From assembly GCA_019918135.1 (NCBI GenBank), contig WBZZ01006779.1, positions 78,985 through 142,984 of the forward strand: a stretch of 64,000 nt of DNA, given 5' to 3'. The translations under genes were made by a program, and so were the position numbers. The notes below the pieces were generated by a model. That model searched no databases and was not told the DNA's origin. It saw only the letters and a list, made by a program, of their open reading frames with translations. This document shows positions 51,294 to 61,086 of this stretch, piece after piece. How positions within the stretch are numbered: position 1 is the stretch's first letter; each line of letters opens with the position of its first letter. The stretch comes from Paulinella micropora. Lineage: Eukaryota > Cercozoa > Imbricatea > Euglyphida > Paulinellidae.

Positions 51294-52957
51294 TAAATTC
51301 TTTTATAATATTATATATTGTGCTGGCTATCGGCGAGGCTCAGCCAACAAGCAACAAAGACTGTGAGAGGGGAAGGGGGGGGGGGGGGGAAAGAGCAGGG
51401 GCGCGCCAAGAAAATTCAAAAAAAAGTTTTTTTAATTAAAACTCGACAAAGTCTTACACTTAGCACTGAGAACTAGGAGAGGCAGGGGAGAGGGGCCTTG
51501 TTCCCCGGACTTAGGCGGAGTTTGTAGTCGAGACAGGGCTCATAAAAGCCAAGGGCAGGGCCATGCCTGTACCTGGGCACAAAGTGACCAGGTTAAATTA
51601 AGTGAACTTTCTTTGGGAGCCCACAGGGGGGGGCGGCCCCCCCCCCCACTTTTTTTTCTTCCTCCCTCCCTGAGCCCCCTGAGCCCGGGGGGCTCAAAGA
51701 ACCGGGAAGGGCAAGGGGGGAGGGGGAGAGCGCAGAAGCTACAAAAAAAATACATGAAACGCCTCAACTAAGCCCCCAATGCCGAGCACCCCCCCCCCCT
51801 TTTTCTCTCCCGCATGAAGGAGGAGGGCGACTAAGACAATTCGTGCTCTCTCCCCTCCGCTGCCTCTTCCCTATCCCTCTCTTAGTTTTCAGTGCCAAAA
51901 TTAAAACTTTGTCAATGATTTTTTTATTAATCTGTTTTGTAGATTCATTCTTGGCGCTTTTAGCGAAGGCGGCTCGGCGGTCCGTGCGTGTGATATGGCA
52001 GAAAAAGGCAGCGTTCCAGGCCTTTCTGGCAATACTGCCCTTTTCGGCCATATCATTCCATGCGCACACATACGCAAATTTGGCGACAAACTTTGTGCAA
52101 AAAAAAGAAGAGGGAAAGAGAAAGAGAAAAATCCTCTTGCAGAAGAAAAAAAGGGGAGGGGGAACGGAGGGAAGAGGCAAGAAAGAGGGAAGAGGGGGGG
52201 GGCGAGAGAGAGTGGCGCCCCCGTTCTCTTCTCTTCCCCCTTTTTTCCCCACCCCCCTTCTTCTCCCCCCTCCCCCTTCTCTCCCCCCCTCCCCCTTATC
52301 TTCCCGCTCCCTCCTCCCTCCGAAGGGAACAAAAGTGCGCAAGATTTGTCATTTGCGCAACAAAAAAAAATATTTTGGCGCGCGTTTCTTTCCACGGAAA
52401 AACGACCGCTAAAACCCCGCGGAAAGAGACCGGAGCGGTCCGTTCATTTGGCGCTAAGTTTGGCACGACTATGATACGACCGGAAAAGGCAGTGCTTCGT
52501 TGTTTCGTAGAACTGGGTGCGCGCTAAGAATTTACAAGAAAAATAGCGCGAAAAAAAATCCCTGACAATGTTTTAATCTTGGCACTGAGAAGGGAGCGCG
52601 CCAAGAAAATGTAATTTACGCTGAATTAAAGCTCGACAAGGCATTACACTTGACACTTGCAACGGCACCCTCAGGCTGCCGCAGCATCGGCCCACTTCAT
52701 ATTATTGCGGTAGCCTATGTCAGAACACCGGTCGGCAACGTCTGTGCCATAGCTCGCGCCACCGTGCGCAAGGCCAGGAAAATAGTTTCGTTGCAATTCT
52801 GCCCCTTGCTCTTTGAGCCCCCGGGCTCAGAAGGTGGGGGAAGTCGAGGGGAAGGCACAAAACAAATCTAAAGAAGAGAGGAAAAGGGCCGGGGCGCCAA
52901 GAAAGTGCAAGAAACGTCCACGCTGAATTGAAACTCGACAAAGTTAACACACCTTCC
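51294..52957. repeat. Repeat interval, mostly minus-oriented
   Basis: An AT-rich strip (51,295-51,330), minus-oriented monomers (51,400-51,490, 52,600-52,660, 52,890-52,945), and a long unit at 51,950-52,500. That unit has GTGATATGG, TTTGGCGACAAA, an AAGAGAAAGAGA-type tract, pyrimidine tracts and TTTGGCGCGCGTTTC, and resembles 17,925-18,460. A minus-oriented tRNA-like fragment is at about 52,745-52,775. No gene is supported. Confidence 0.7.
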
Positions 52958-54140
52958 CTAGAGGCAGTGAGGTGCAGAGCAAAGGGGAGCGGGGCGACGA
53001 AGGTGAGAGGGGCGACGAAGGTGAGAGGGGCGACGAAGGTGAGAGGGGCGACAAAGGTGAGAGGGGCGACAAAGGTGAGAGGGGCGACAAAGGTGAGAGG
53101 GGCGACGAAGGTAAGAGGGGCGACGAAAGTGAGAGGGGCGACGAGAGTGAGAGGGAAGGGCTACAACAGGTCTTTCTCACGGCGGCCCAGCCGAGCGTCT
53201 GTGTATGATTTTCTTTTTGCGCAAGTAGATTTTGGCGCCAAATTCTCGCTTACGGCCGTTTCCCCGGGAAAGCTAAGACGTACTGCCTTTTTCAACCGTA
53301 TTACGCACCCTACCTCCGGACGGCACAATTTGGCGCCAAATTTAGCTGGGGCTGTTCCGGAGGCTAGCAGAGAGATCGGACGTTTTCCCGCGGGGAGAAA
53401 CCCGCGGGCCTTTTACTCGCACAAAAATGTTTTTCGGTCCTCTCACCTTCCCTAGAGGCAGGGAAGTGCAGAGCAAAGGGGAGCGGGGCGACAAAGGTAA
53501 GAGGGACGACGAAAGTGAGAGGGGCGACGAGAGTGAGAGGGAGGGCTACAACAGGTCTTCCTCACGGCGGCCCAGCCGAGCGTCTGTGTGCGATTTTCTT
53601 TTTGCGCAAGTAGATTTTGGCGCCAAATTTGCGCTTACGGCTGTTTCCCCGGGAAGGCTAAGACGTATTGCCTTTTTCAACCGTATCACGCACTTACCTC
53701 CGGACGGCACAATCTGGCGCTAAATTTAGCTGGGGCCGTTCCGGAGGCTAGTAGAGAGATCGGACGTTTTCCCGCAGGGAGAAACGGTACGCTTTTCACT
53801 CGCACGAAAATGTTTTTCGGCCCTCTCACCTTCCCTAGAGACAGGGAGGTGCAGAGCAAAGGGGAGGGGGCGACGAAGGTGAGAGGGGCGACGAAGGTGA
53901 GAGGGGCGACGAGAGTGAGAGGGGCGATGAGAGTGAGAGGGAGGGCTACAACAGGTCTTCCTCACGGCGGCCCAGCCGAGCGTCTGTGTGGGAATTTTTT
54001 TTTGCGCAAGTAGATTTTGGCGCCAAATTGGCGCTTACGGACGTTTCCCCGGGGAAGCTAAGACGTACTGCCCGGCTGGACCGTATCACACACCCTACCT
54101 CCGGACGGCACAATTTGGCGTCAAATGTAGCTGGGACCGT
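52958..54140 (+). repeat. Three tandem minisatellite units, 380-490 bp each
   Basis: Units start with ACCTTCCCTAGAGGCAG at about 52,951, 53,447 and 53,828. Each has an 18-bp array (52,984-53,157, about ten copies; 53,478-53,543, about four; 53,860-53,943, about five), then GGCGGCCCAGCCGAGCGTCT. A 5' E2F-like palindrome, CCCCGGGAAAGCTAAGACG, CTCCGGACGGCACAAT and a second palindrome follow. The first two units carry CTACAACAGG instead of the GAGGACGTCTTCC of distant copies, so these tandem units are younger relatives of each other. Confidence 0.85.
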
Positions 54141-55856
54141 TCTAGAGGCTCAAGGAGCAGGGGGGAGGGGAAGGGCGCAGAAGCTGCAAAAGAAATAAAT
54201 ACATGCAACGCCTCCACTAAACCCCTCCCCTCTGTTCATATTTTTCTGACCCTGCGCACAGTGGCCGAGCTATGGCACGGACAGGACGCCGTCGGGATAG
54301 GTGAGGGGCTCTTATCCTCCTAGCACATTGACCACCGCCCATCCATTCGCGCAGGGTCGTGCTGGAGCATGGTCCTCAGCTCCTAGTTTTCAGTGCTCAA
54401 GTGTAGGACCGTCGAGTGGGCCGGATGCTGCGGCAGCCTGAGAGTGCCGTTGCAAGTGTCAAGTGCAATGCCTTATCGAGCTTTAATTCAGCGTAAATTA
54501 CGTTTTCTTGGCGCGCCCCTGCCTCTTCCCTCTGCAAGATCTGCGGAAATATCTGCGGAAATATGAAAAGTGGAAAAGAAAATTCGGAACGCGTTTGCAC
54601 GCGCTCTGAGGAGGGACGAAGGGGGGGGGGGGGGGAGCGGAGGGGATGCACATCCCGTCCCTTTCTTTCTCCCTTCCTCTTTCCCCCTCGTCTGTTTCCT
54701 TTGTTGTGGGTCGTGATGGGGCACGGTGCCCCTGAGTGTAAGACCGTCAAGCTTTAATTCAGCGTAAGTGCCCTGCTCCTAGTTTTCAGTTCCCCAATGT
54801 AAGGCCGTCGAGCTTTAATTCAGCGCATTCTTTTTCGCACTCTCTTGGCGCCCTTACCCTCCACCTTCCCTACCCCATCGGTAGGCTCCAAGAAAAGTTT
54901 ACTTATTTTTGTTTCCCGCTCTGAGGAGGGTGCCGTTGCAAGTGTCAAGTGTAATGCCTTGTCAAGCTGTAATAAAATTTTTTTTTTCGTACTTTCTTGG
55001 TGTCCACCCTCCCCTGTACCCTTTCTCTCTCTCTCTCTCCTACTTCTCAGTGCCAATATTAAAAATTTGTCAGAGATTTCTGTGCATATTTTCTGACCTT
55101 GCGCACGATGGCCGAGCCATGGCATAGACTGGACGCCGTCGGGGGTAGTGAAACCCTTGTCCTCCTAGCACATTTACCACGGGGGCAGTACCATCCGCTG
55201 CAGGGTCGTGCTGGAAGCACGGTGCCCCTAAGTGTAAGACCGTCGAGCTTTAATTCAGCGTATTCTTTTTCGCACTCTCTTGGCGCCCCTCCCCCTCCCT
55301 TTACATTAATCTTGTGCCTTCCCCCCCCCTCCTCTACCCCTACTCTCTTTGAGCTTGGGGGGCTCAAAAGGCAGGGGAGGGGAAGGGTGAATGGCGCAGA
55401 GCTACGAACGAAATAAATGCATGCAACGCCTCCACTAACCCCCCCCCCCCCCGGCCCCCTCCTCTCTTAGTCTTCGGTGCCAAGATTACATCTTTGTCCT
55501 GGATTTCTTTTTTCGCGTGATTTTCTAGCGCGCCCCTGCCCTCCTTCTCCCGCTCCCGCTCCCGATTCTCAGACAGTGAGAGAGGACGGGGGAACAGCAC
55601 ATCCCGCCCCCTTCTTCCCCCCTTTCTCTTCCTCCCTCGGCCGAGCCATGGCACGGACAGGACGCCGTCGGAGTAGTGAGGCTTTTGTCCTGGCGATTGA
55701 CCACCGCCCATCCATCCGCCGCAGCCGCGGCCTCCCTGGGCTCAGGAGAGAGAGGAAGCGGCAGGGGGGCGCCAAGAAACTGCAAGATAACTCCATGCTG
55801 AAATTAAAACTCGACAAAGTCTTACACTTGACACTTGCAACAGCACCCCCAGGCTG
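54141..55856. repeat. Repeat interval up to the retroelement junction
   Basis: tRNA-like copies (54,250-54,370, 55,095-55,220, 55,635-55,700), plus-oriented monomers (54,400-55,300) and GCAAGATCTGCGGAAATATC blocks. Finally there is a minus-oriented monomer (55,795-55,855) whose CAACAGCACCCCCAGGCTG breaks off into the retroelement. No gene is supported. Confidence 0.7.
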
Positions 55857-57175
55857 TCCTTCATCTTCTTCCACCAGAATCGCCTCGCTACGAACATGTG
55901 AGTTCGTTGTCGACCCGGATGCGCCAAAAGTGGGCAATTGTGGGCTGCGACAAATATAAATCGTCTCAGGCTCTCCGGTACCCTAAGGGTCCATTTGTCC
56001 GGCTGTGACGCATAGCGACCGTGAAGGCCCTTGTACCACAGTAGACCATCTCTCCATCCCATCTCCTTCATCTGATCTTTGATCGCTTTCGTCATCCGTA
56101 GCTCATCCGGGTTCTGATATAACTGTATCAGTTCTTTAAACTCCGGATCTTGAGCCTGTTGTTGCCTCCATGCGGTAGGCGAGGCTATATGGATAGTACC
56201 ATCTTCTAGCCGTACCCCGATTCTTTCCGGGTCATCGTCTAGGTCACTTCTCCGCTCTTGAGGAGGCTCCGCATAAACTTCCTGCGTCTCCTCTTCCTCT
56301 CTTATGTTCGCCTTCGCATTCTCATATACCTCATAGGACCACTCAGCGTCCTCCTGGGTATGTAGCTCACAACATATCCCGTGATCCGGGCCTTGTGGAC
56401 TGTACCGTAGACCTGTGCGGTCACATCGGACTCCACTCGCCATCTCCATCGCCTCAATGTGGCTGACCTCATACACCTTGTCAGTGGACAAGTCTTCCAT
56501 CTCCACCGTGGACACCAACGCCGATACTTCTGAGTTAAACTCTAGCCTAGAGAGGCTATCAGCGACCACATTTCGCTTTCCCGGTAGACGGACCATTGTA
56601 AAATCGAAACAAGACAAGAACGCTTGCCACCGCGCCAGCCGTCCCGTCTGTTCATGATTCATCAACCATAACAGGTTATGATGATCAGTTCTGACAGTAA
56701 ATTGAGGTCCTCCCCACAAATACTCTCTGAGCCTCTTGAGGGCCCATACTACCGCCAACGCCTCTCTTTGCCTTGTGCAATAGTTTCTCTCCGCCGCACA
56801 CAACTTCCTACTAATAAACATGATTGGGCGTAATTTCTTCTCCTCATCCTCTTGTTGTAATACAGCCCCAATCGCAAACTTAGATGCGTCTGTATCGACT
56901 ACGAATTGTTTCGTAAAGTCGGGCATCGTTAACACCAGTCCTCCGTCTTTCGGGTCTTTGTAAATGAGATCTTTGAGCGCATGAAACGCTTGCAAAGCCT
57001 CTTCGCCCCACTTCTCAAAGGCTCCAAAATCTATCATTTTCTCCAACTTAGCCCGTGTTGCACCCCAATCGGGTATAAACTGGCTATAGTATTGCGCCAT
57101 CGCAAGGAATGAGTGCAATTCAGTGCGGTTCTTCGGTATCGGTCGATTCATAATCTCCTCCCTCTTCTCTTTGGA
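55857..57175 (-). mobile_element. Ty3/gypsy retroelement fragment: RT thumb, RNase H, start of integrase
   Basis: The minus frame from about 57,175 lacks the catalytic palm of reverse transcriptase and begins at the connection/thumb (RPIPKNRTELHSFLAMAQYY). A complete RNase H follows: Asp101 in VVDTDASKFAIG, Glu143 in REALAVVWALK, Asp169 in VRTDHHNLLWL and Asp211 in RNVVADSLSR (numbered from the minus-strand codon at 57,190). After an acidic linker the frame enters the integrase zinc-binding module (AAHNCPLLAHPGRQRTH) and is cut before its two cysteines, at the repeat junction near 55,856. No LTR, protease, gag or integrase core is present. The frame itself is intact, which suggests recent capture. 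Upstream of 57,175 the translated sequence no longer fits the family. Confidence 0.85.
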
Positions 57176-57185
57176 TATCGAGACT
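57170..57185. other. Junction between retroelement and Polinton-like virus
   Basis: At about GGATATCGAGACTGACAATA the composition changes from mixed to AT-rich. The minus-strand retroelement loses family similarity, and the plus-strand fibre gene starts without an initiation codon. Both genes are cut internally, so the join does not reflect an ordinary gene boundary. No duplicated target bases are visible. Confidence 0.7.
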
Positions 57186-58666
57186 GACAATATAGGCTTA
57201 AGTTTTGATGCTTATTATGACGGCGCAAACTGGAAATCAAGTAATGCTGGTTCAAATTTTCAAATATACAAAAACTCAAACAAACTTGCTTTTAACTATA
57301 AATCAGGAATAACAGCAGGAAGCAATATAACATGGTCTGAGGCGATGAATGTAAGCACTGCAGGCTTATTAATAGCAAGTGCGGGTATATCAACAACAAA
57401 ATTGGCAACAAATGACAAAATAACAATAGCACAAGATAAACCATTAATATTGGGAAGAACAACGAGAGGATTATCGGCATACAGAGGTGGATTAGAAGTA
57501 TACGGGACATCTGGTGTAGCAGGACCACACATACAAGCATTTACAACGGCCGATCCAAATTATCCCTGCTTCCAGTTAATTAACAATAGTCATGGCGACA
57601 TATCATTTAAATTTGATTGTTATTGGGATGGCGCAACTAATGATAATTCAAGTTCTGCCACCTCAAATTTTGTGATAGCCAAAGGCACTAATCTTGTTTT
57701 TCAATATGCGTCAGGGGTAGCGGTAGGAAGTAATATAACATTTAACACCGCAATGACAATTGATAGCACATCGGGCTTGTGAACAACGAAGGCAATATCT
57801 GCAAGCGGAGCAATAACGGCAAATGCGGGTACATCAACAACAACATTAACCGCTAGTGGAGCAATAACAGCGAATGGAGCGGTTACATGTGCGTCGTCAT
57901 TTACAGCGAACCAAGGGTCAAAATAACGATTCAAGGCGGAGCAAACGGAGGACCAAATAACGGAATATTTTTGTATGCGAACAATGACACGAACTGGGGG
58001 ATTTATATGGGTCAGCCGGGAAATAACAGAAGTTTATCAAATGGAACAGCGGTAGCTGGAAATGGTATTACCGGTTTTGTCATGAGATTTAGAGTAAATA
58101 ATTTTACGAATGAAGGTGCTGTGTGGGAGAATAGCGGTGAAATTCTTTTAATGTCGTTGAATGGGAATACAGGAAATTTATGGGTTAAAGGTTCCGTGAC
58201 TGCTCCGTCAGACAGAAGAAAAAAAGAAGACATAAAAGAATGTTTAGGTTTAGATTGTATCAACAAATTAAATCCAGTCTGCTATCGCATGATTGATGAC
58301 AACAAAAAAAAGAGAGCAGGTTTAATAGCACAGGAATTAGAGGAAGTCTTGGAAGAAATGGAAATTAATGATTTTGCAGGACTTTTAAAAGATGCGGTTA
58401 TGTGTGAATGTCCGATACAAAAAGCAGAATGCGAAATGAAAGGAGAGAAGTTAGATATGTATAATACGAAAATGATTGAGACTGGCGAATTTACGTATAG
58501 CATTGCTTACAGCGAATTTATCGCACCATTAATTAAGGCCACACAGGAGTTATCGGAAAAGGTAGTTAATTTAGAAAAAGAAAATAAACTTTTACTTAAT
58601 ATACTACAAGACCAAGCAAATCAATTAGCAGAAATACGAGCAGTCGTTTTTTCAAATGTCAAATAA
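57176..58666 (+). pseudogene. 5'-truncated virion fibre gene with C-terminal S74-type chaperone domain
   Basis: The protein-like reading begins at the junction without a start codon. It is a beta-repeat fibre: FDAYYDGANWKSSNAGSNF and FDCYWDGATNDNSSSATSN are two related repeats, each followed by ...GSNITW/F..AM...S.GL. A TGA at 57,780-57,782 interrupts the frame, which then continues to about 57,900. There it shifts to the frame that runs to 58,666. The end carries an intramolecular chaperone of the endosialidase type (peptidase S74): SDRRKKEDIKECLGLDCINK, then NPVCYRM, then AGLIAQELEEVLEE, followed by a coiled coil (LSEKVVNLEKENKLLLNIL). Such domains trimerise fibres and cleave themselves off. 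The TGA and the shift are not at long homopolymers. Confidence 0.7.
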
Positions 58667-58725
58667 TACAACTAGACTTCACAGACCCCCGCCTATTATG
58701 GATATGGATGGCGAACTAACTATAT

Positions 58726-59031
58726 ATGGATGGCGAACTAACTCCCGAATTAAAGTCTCGTGTTCTTGAAGTAGAACTAAAGACTGAGGAAAAAAAAGTA
58801 GAGCACGAATTGGAAGATAACTGGAATTGTTGTTGTATAAAAAACAGACCGACAGACAGCCGACTTATTAAATACTTATTTCAAATGGGTATCATTATTG
58901 CCATTATAACCCTTTGTATCGTGAGGCTATCTGAAAAGAACTTGCCATGCGAGGTTGCTAACACTTATGTCGGAATCCTAACATGGCTTATTGGCATTTG
59001 CCTTCCATCACCTTCTAGTTCAAAGAAATGA
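58726..59031 (+). CDS. Small membrane protein conserved in Polinton-like viruses and virophages
   Basis: 101 residues from the ATG at 58,726. A 17-base sequence ATGGATGGCGAACTAAC is repeated 22 bases upstream, but the first copy leads into a different frame. The N-terminal half is charged and helical with NCCCIKNRPTDSR. Two membrane segments follow: MGIIIAIITLCIVRL and TYVGILTWLIGICL, ending in LPSPSSSKK. The pattern of a helix, a short LPCE-type loop, a second helix and a LPSP end is one I recall from PLV and virophage small membrane proteins; the function is unknown. The stop is TGA. Confidence 0.6.
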   Translation: MDGELTPELKSRVLEVELKTEEKKVEHELEDNWNCCCIKNRPTDSRLIKYLFQMGIIIAIITLCIVRLSEKNLPCEVANTYVGILTWLIGICLPSPSSSKK

Positions 59032-59271
59032 ACACTCATATAAATGTATTTTATACCAAGAACTATCGCTGGCACAGGTTAAAGGAATGGCTTCATCAAA
59101 ACTAACACACCAATCACTCATAGGCTTATACACACATTTAAATTTAGTTTCTATTCCTTGCTTTATAAAATAAGCACAACTCTCATTCTTTTTTTCGCTT
59201 ACCCGCGAGTAAAAGTCGCAGGCAGTCCGACCTAACACAGACCAAACAAATATTAATAAAAATTTTATCAT
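59020..59271 (-). CDS. Small secreted cysteine-containing protein, antisense to the cluster
   Basis: 83 residues from the ATG at 59,271 on the minus strand. A signal peptide (IKFLLIFVWSVLGRTA) precedes a short mature part with about six cysteines (CDFYSRV, SCAYF, FKCVY, WCVSF, TCASD, ECSFL). It slightly overlaps the end of the membrane protein gene. It is the only minus-strand gene proposed in the PLV part. The frame is open further upstream, but the ATG with signal peptide is the best start. The region 59,240-59,335 between this gene and the next, divergent one is AT-rich and probably holds both promoters. Confidence 0.5.
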   Translation of the reverse strand: MIKFLLIFVWSVLGRTACDFYSRVSEKKNESCAYFIKQGIETKFKCVYKPMSDWCVSFDEAIPLTCASDSSWYKIHLYECSFL

Positions 59272-59334
59272 CTTATATCTATATTTATATATTTTAACCA
59301 CAAAGCACGAAGTGGCGAAGCAAGCGTAGTCAGA

Positions 59335-59697
59335 ATGACGGAGCACAAATACCAAAAGATTATTTTTCTGAGCAATGATTTTGCTGGAGGAAGCAAAACA
59401 TTTAATAAAAATATCCAAACGTCATTCACACCCACCAAAATGAATGTAAAATTTATCCACTATATGAACGACCAGACCGAAACCAAAACCAGAATTCTTT
59501 ATATGGACAGAATTGGAATTATTGGAACATTTGCGAACAGCACCACAGCAAACATTTCAAATCTCGGTTATAATTTGGGTGTTGTCGGATGGACTGACGG
59601 ACAATATACATTTAAAGTCCTTGAAACTGACAGTGGAAATATTGACACAGGAAATTTAGCGGGAAGAATTGTTGTGTGTTTGGAATTCGTTGCGTAG
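59335..59697 (+). CDS. Small beta-rich protein of the viral cluster, unrecognised
   Basis: 120 residues from the ATG at 59,335. Alternating hydrophobic residues suggest beta strands (KMNVKFIHYMNDQ, RILYMDRIGIIGTF, IVVCLEFVA). No membrane helix or motif is visible. It lies between the membrane protein and the packaging ATPase, in the morphogenetic cluster, so a small virion component is plausible but only inferred. The stop is TAG. Confidence 0.5.
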   Translation: MTEHKYQKIIFLSNDFAGGSKTFNKNIQTSFTPTKMNVKFIHYMNDQTETKTRILYMDRIGIIGTFANSTTANISNLGYNLGVVGWTDGQYTFKVLETDSGNIDTGNLAGRIVVCLEFVA

Positions 59698-59749
59698 CAA
59701 CAATGTATGATTTTAGAAATTCACAACTATTCCTCGCTTAGAATATAGG

Positions 59750-60529
59750 ATGCAAAAAATCAATAATGTCAAGGTGGAGCCAGTAAAACAAGAGGGGGAT
59801 GGAAACAAAAAAGCAAAAGGTTATAAATTATTTAATGAGCCGTATGCCAACATATTTCTACTCGCCCGTAAGAAGAGCGGGAAAACAACAGCACTCTTCG
59901 AAATACTGAAACGGACTACAGACAGAAAAACCCTTATTGTCATTATTGCTTGAACAATTCACAAGGACTACATTTATAAAACAATGGTTAAGCACTTTAA
60001 GAACAGGGGAAACCCGATGGCAATATATACTTTTCTTAAATCAGATGGTGTTAATGTCATTAATTATGAGTTAGACAAACTGAACAGACAGGACGAGCAA
60101 CACGAAGGAGAAATAAAACAAGACAAAGAAGAAATAGAGAAACCACAATTTTTATACTTTGGAAAGGAAAAGAAAAAGGAAGAAGGAGGTGAGAAGAAAG
60201 AGAGACCAAGTAAGTATATTTCTCCAGAGGTTGTTTTTGTTTTGGACGATTTAGGGAGCGGATTAAGAGACAAGTCCGTAAGTGATTTGTTAAAAAAGAA
60301 CAGACACTATAAAAGTAAGGTTATTATGTCAAGCCAGTATTTAAACGACCTTAGACCAGAAGGAATTAAGCAATTAGAATATTTATTAATCTTTCCGGGC
60401 CAATCTCAGGATAAGATGGAACTCGTGTATAAACACTTAGACTTATCTTTTGATTTTGATTATTTTCTCCAAAAATATCACGAGGCTACAAAGGAACGAT
60501 TTAACTTTCTTTATGTTTCAAGTGTTTGA
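59750..60529 (+). pseudogene. Packaging ATPase (FtsK/HerA type) interrupted by an in-frame TGA
   Basis: Two open frames, 59,750-59,953 and 59,984-60,529, are in the same phase and separated by one TGA (59,951-59,953). The first holds the Walker A motif ARKKSGKTTALFEIL (residues 39-53); the second holds Walker B VVFVLDDLG near 60,226-60,252, followed by NRHYKSKVIMSSQYLNDLRP, a sensor/arginine region typical of viral genome-packaging ATPases. The stop falls just after the strand IVII and before TIHKD. Relatives usually have Ser or a similar residue there, so a TCA to TGA change is the simplest reading. The gene pumps DNA into the capsid. It precedes the basic virion proteins in the usual PLV fashion. 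A highly charged Lys/Glu insert is at about 60,095-60,215. Confidence 0.75.
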
Positions 60530-60724
60530 TGATGAACTCCGCAAAAATTTTGCTTACAGATTAAAATGATATTTGACAATTTCACTTCGTGCTATTCGCA
60601 CTCTCGTTTATTGTCAAACATCGAAACCATAAAAGCAAAAACGATGTTTTATGAAACCGCGTAGCGGGTGAATAAAATATCAAAATAATATTTTTGTATA
60701 ATTATTTTTTTTAATGTATATTAT
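60530..60724. other. Intergenic region of the viral cluster
   Basis: About 195 AT-rich bases beginning with three consecutive TGA codons of the ATPase frame. TTGACAATTTCACTTCG and TTTATTGTCAAACATCG form a short imperfect inverted repeat (about 60,569-60,620). The last 50 bases are nearly all A/T and precede the next ATG, a likely promoter. Confidence 0.5.
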
Positions 60725-61036
60725 ATGCCAGTATCGCCAGTGATAATTTCACAACCATCAGGATATAACATTGGATACAATCCATCAATGCCACAAAAGG
60801 GAGGAAAAAAGAAAACTAAGAAGAAGGGATGCGGACAAAAGGGAGGAAAGATTAACTGGGCTAAGGTCGGAAAAACGGCCTTGGCTGTTAATAAATTCCT
60901 TCGCGATAATAAGGTAATCTCTAGAACTGCTGGGGCATTGAGCAGCATTGGGGTGCCTTACGCAGGTAGTGTTAGTGCTACAGCATCAAAACTCAGATAT
61001 GGTAAGCAACGAGGAGGTGCTGTAAAGTTTCATTAA
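60725..61036 (+). CDS. Small basic virion protein
   Basis: 103 residues from the ATG at 60,725. A glycine/lysine-rich stretch (GGKKKTKKKGCGQKGGK at about 26-42) is followed by an amphipathic segment VNKFLRDNKVISRTAGALSS and GVPYAGSVSATASK, ending in a KQRGG-type tail. Proteins with this LRDNKVISR...A..L...G.P.AG pattern accompany capsid genes in PLVs and resemble adenovirus-type internal core/cement proteins in general character. It probably binds DNA or the capsid interior. Stop TAA. Confidence 0.6.
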   Translation: MPVSPVIISQPSGYNIGYNPSMPQKGGKKKTKKKGCGQKGGKINWAKVGKTALAVNKFLRDNKVISRTAGALSSIGVPYAGSVSATASKLRYGKQRGGAVKFH

Positions 61037-61086
61037 ATGATTTTTCATACAAACGAATGGAAAATATTTTTTTAAAATTATATACA

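Noticed and set aside
6723..54130. CRISPR array
   Set aside because: The 18-bp units are contiguous without spacers, so it is a minisatellite.
57176..60529. TGA reassigned to an amino acid in the viral block
   Set aside because: Genes at 59,031 and 62,997 seem to end naturally at TGA and the ATPase ends in three TGA codons; only two internal TGA codons were found. Point mutations or errors are simpler.
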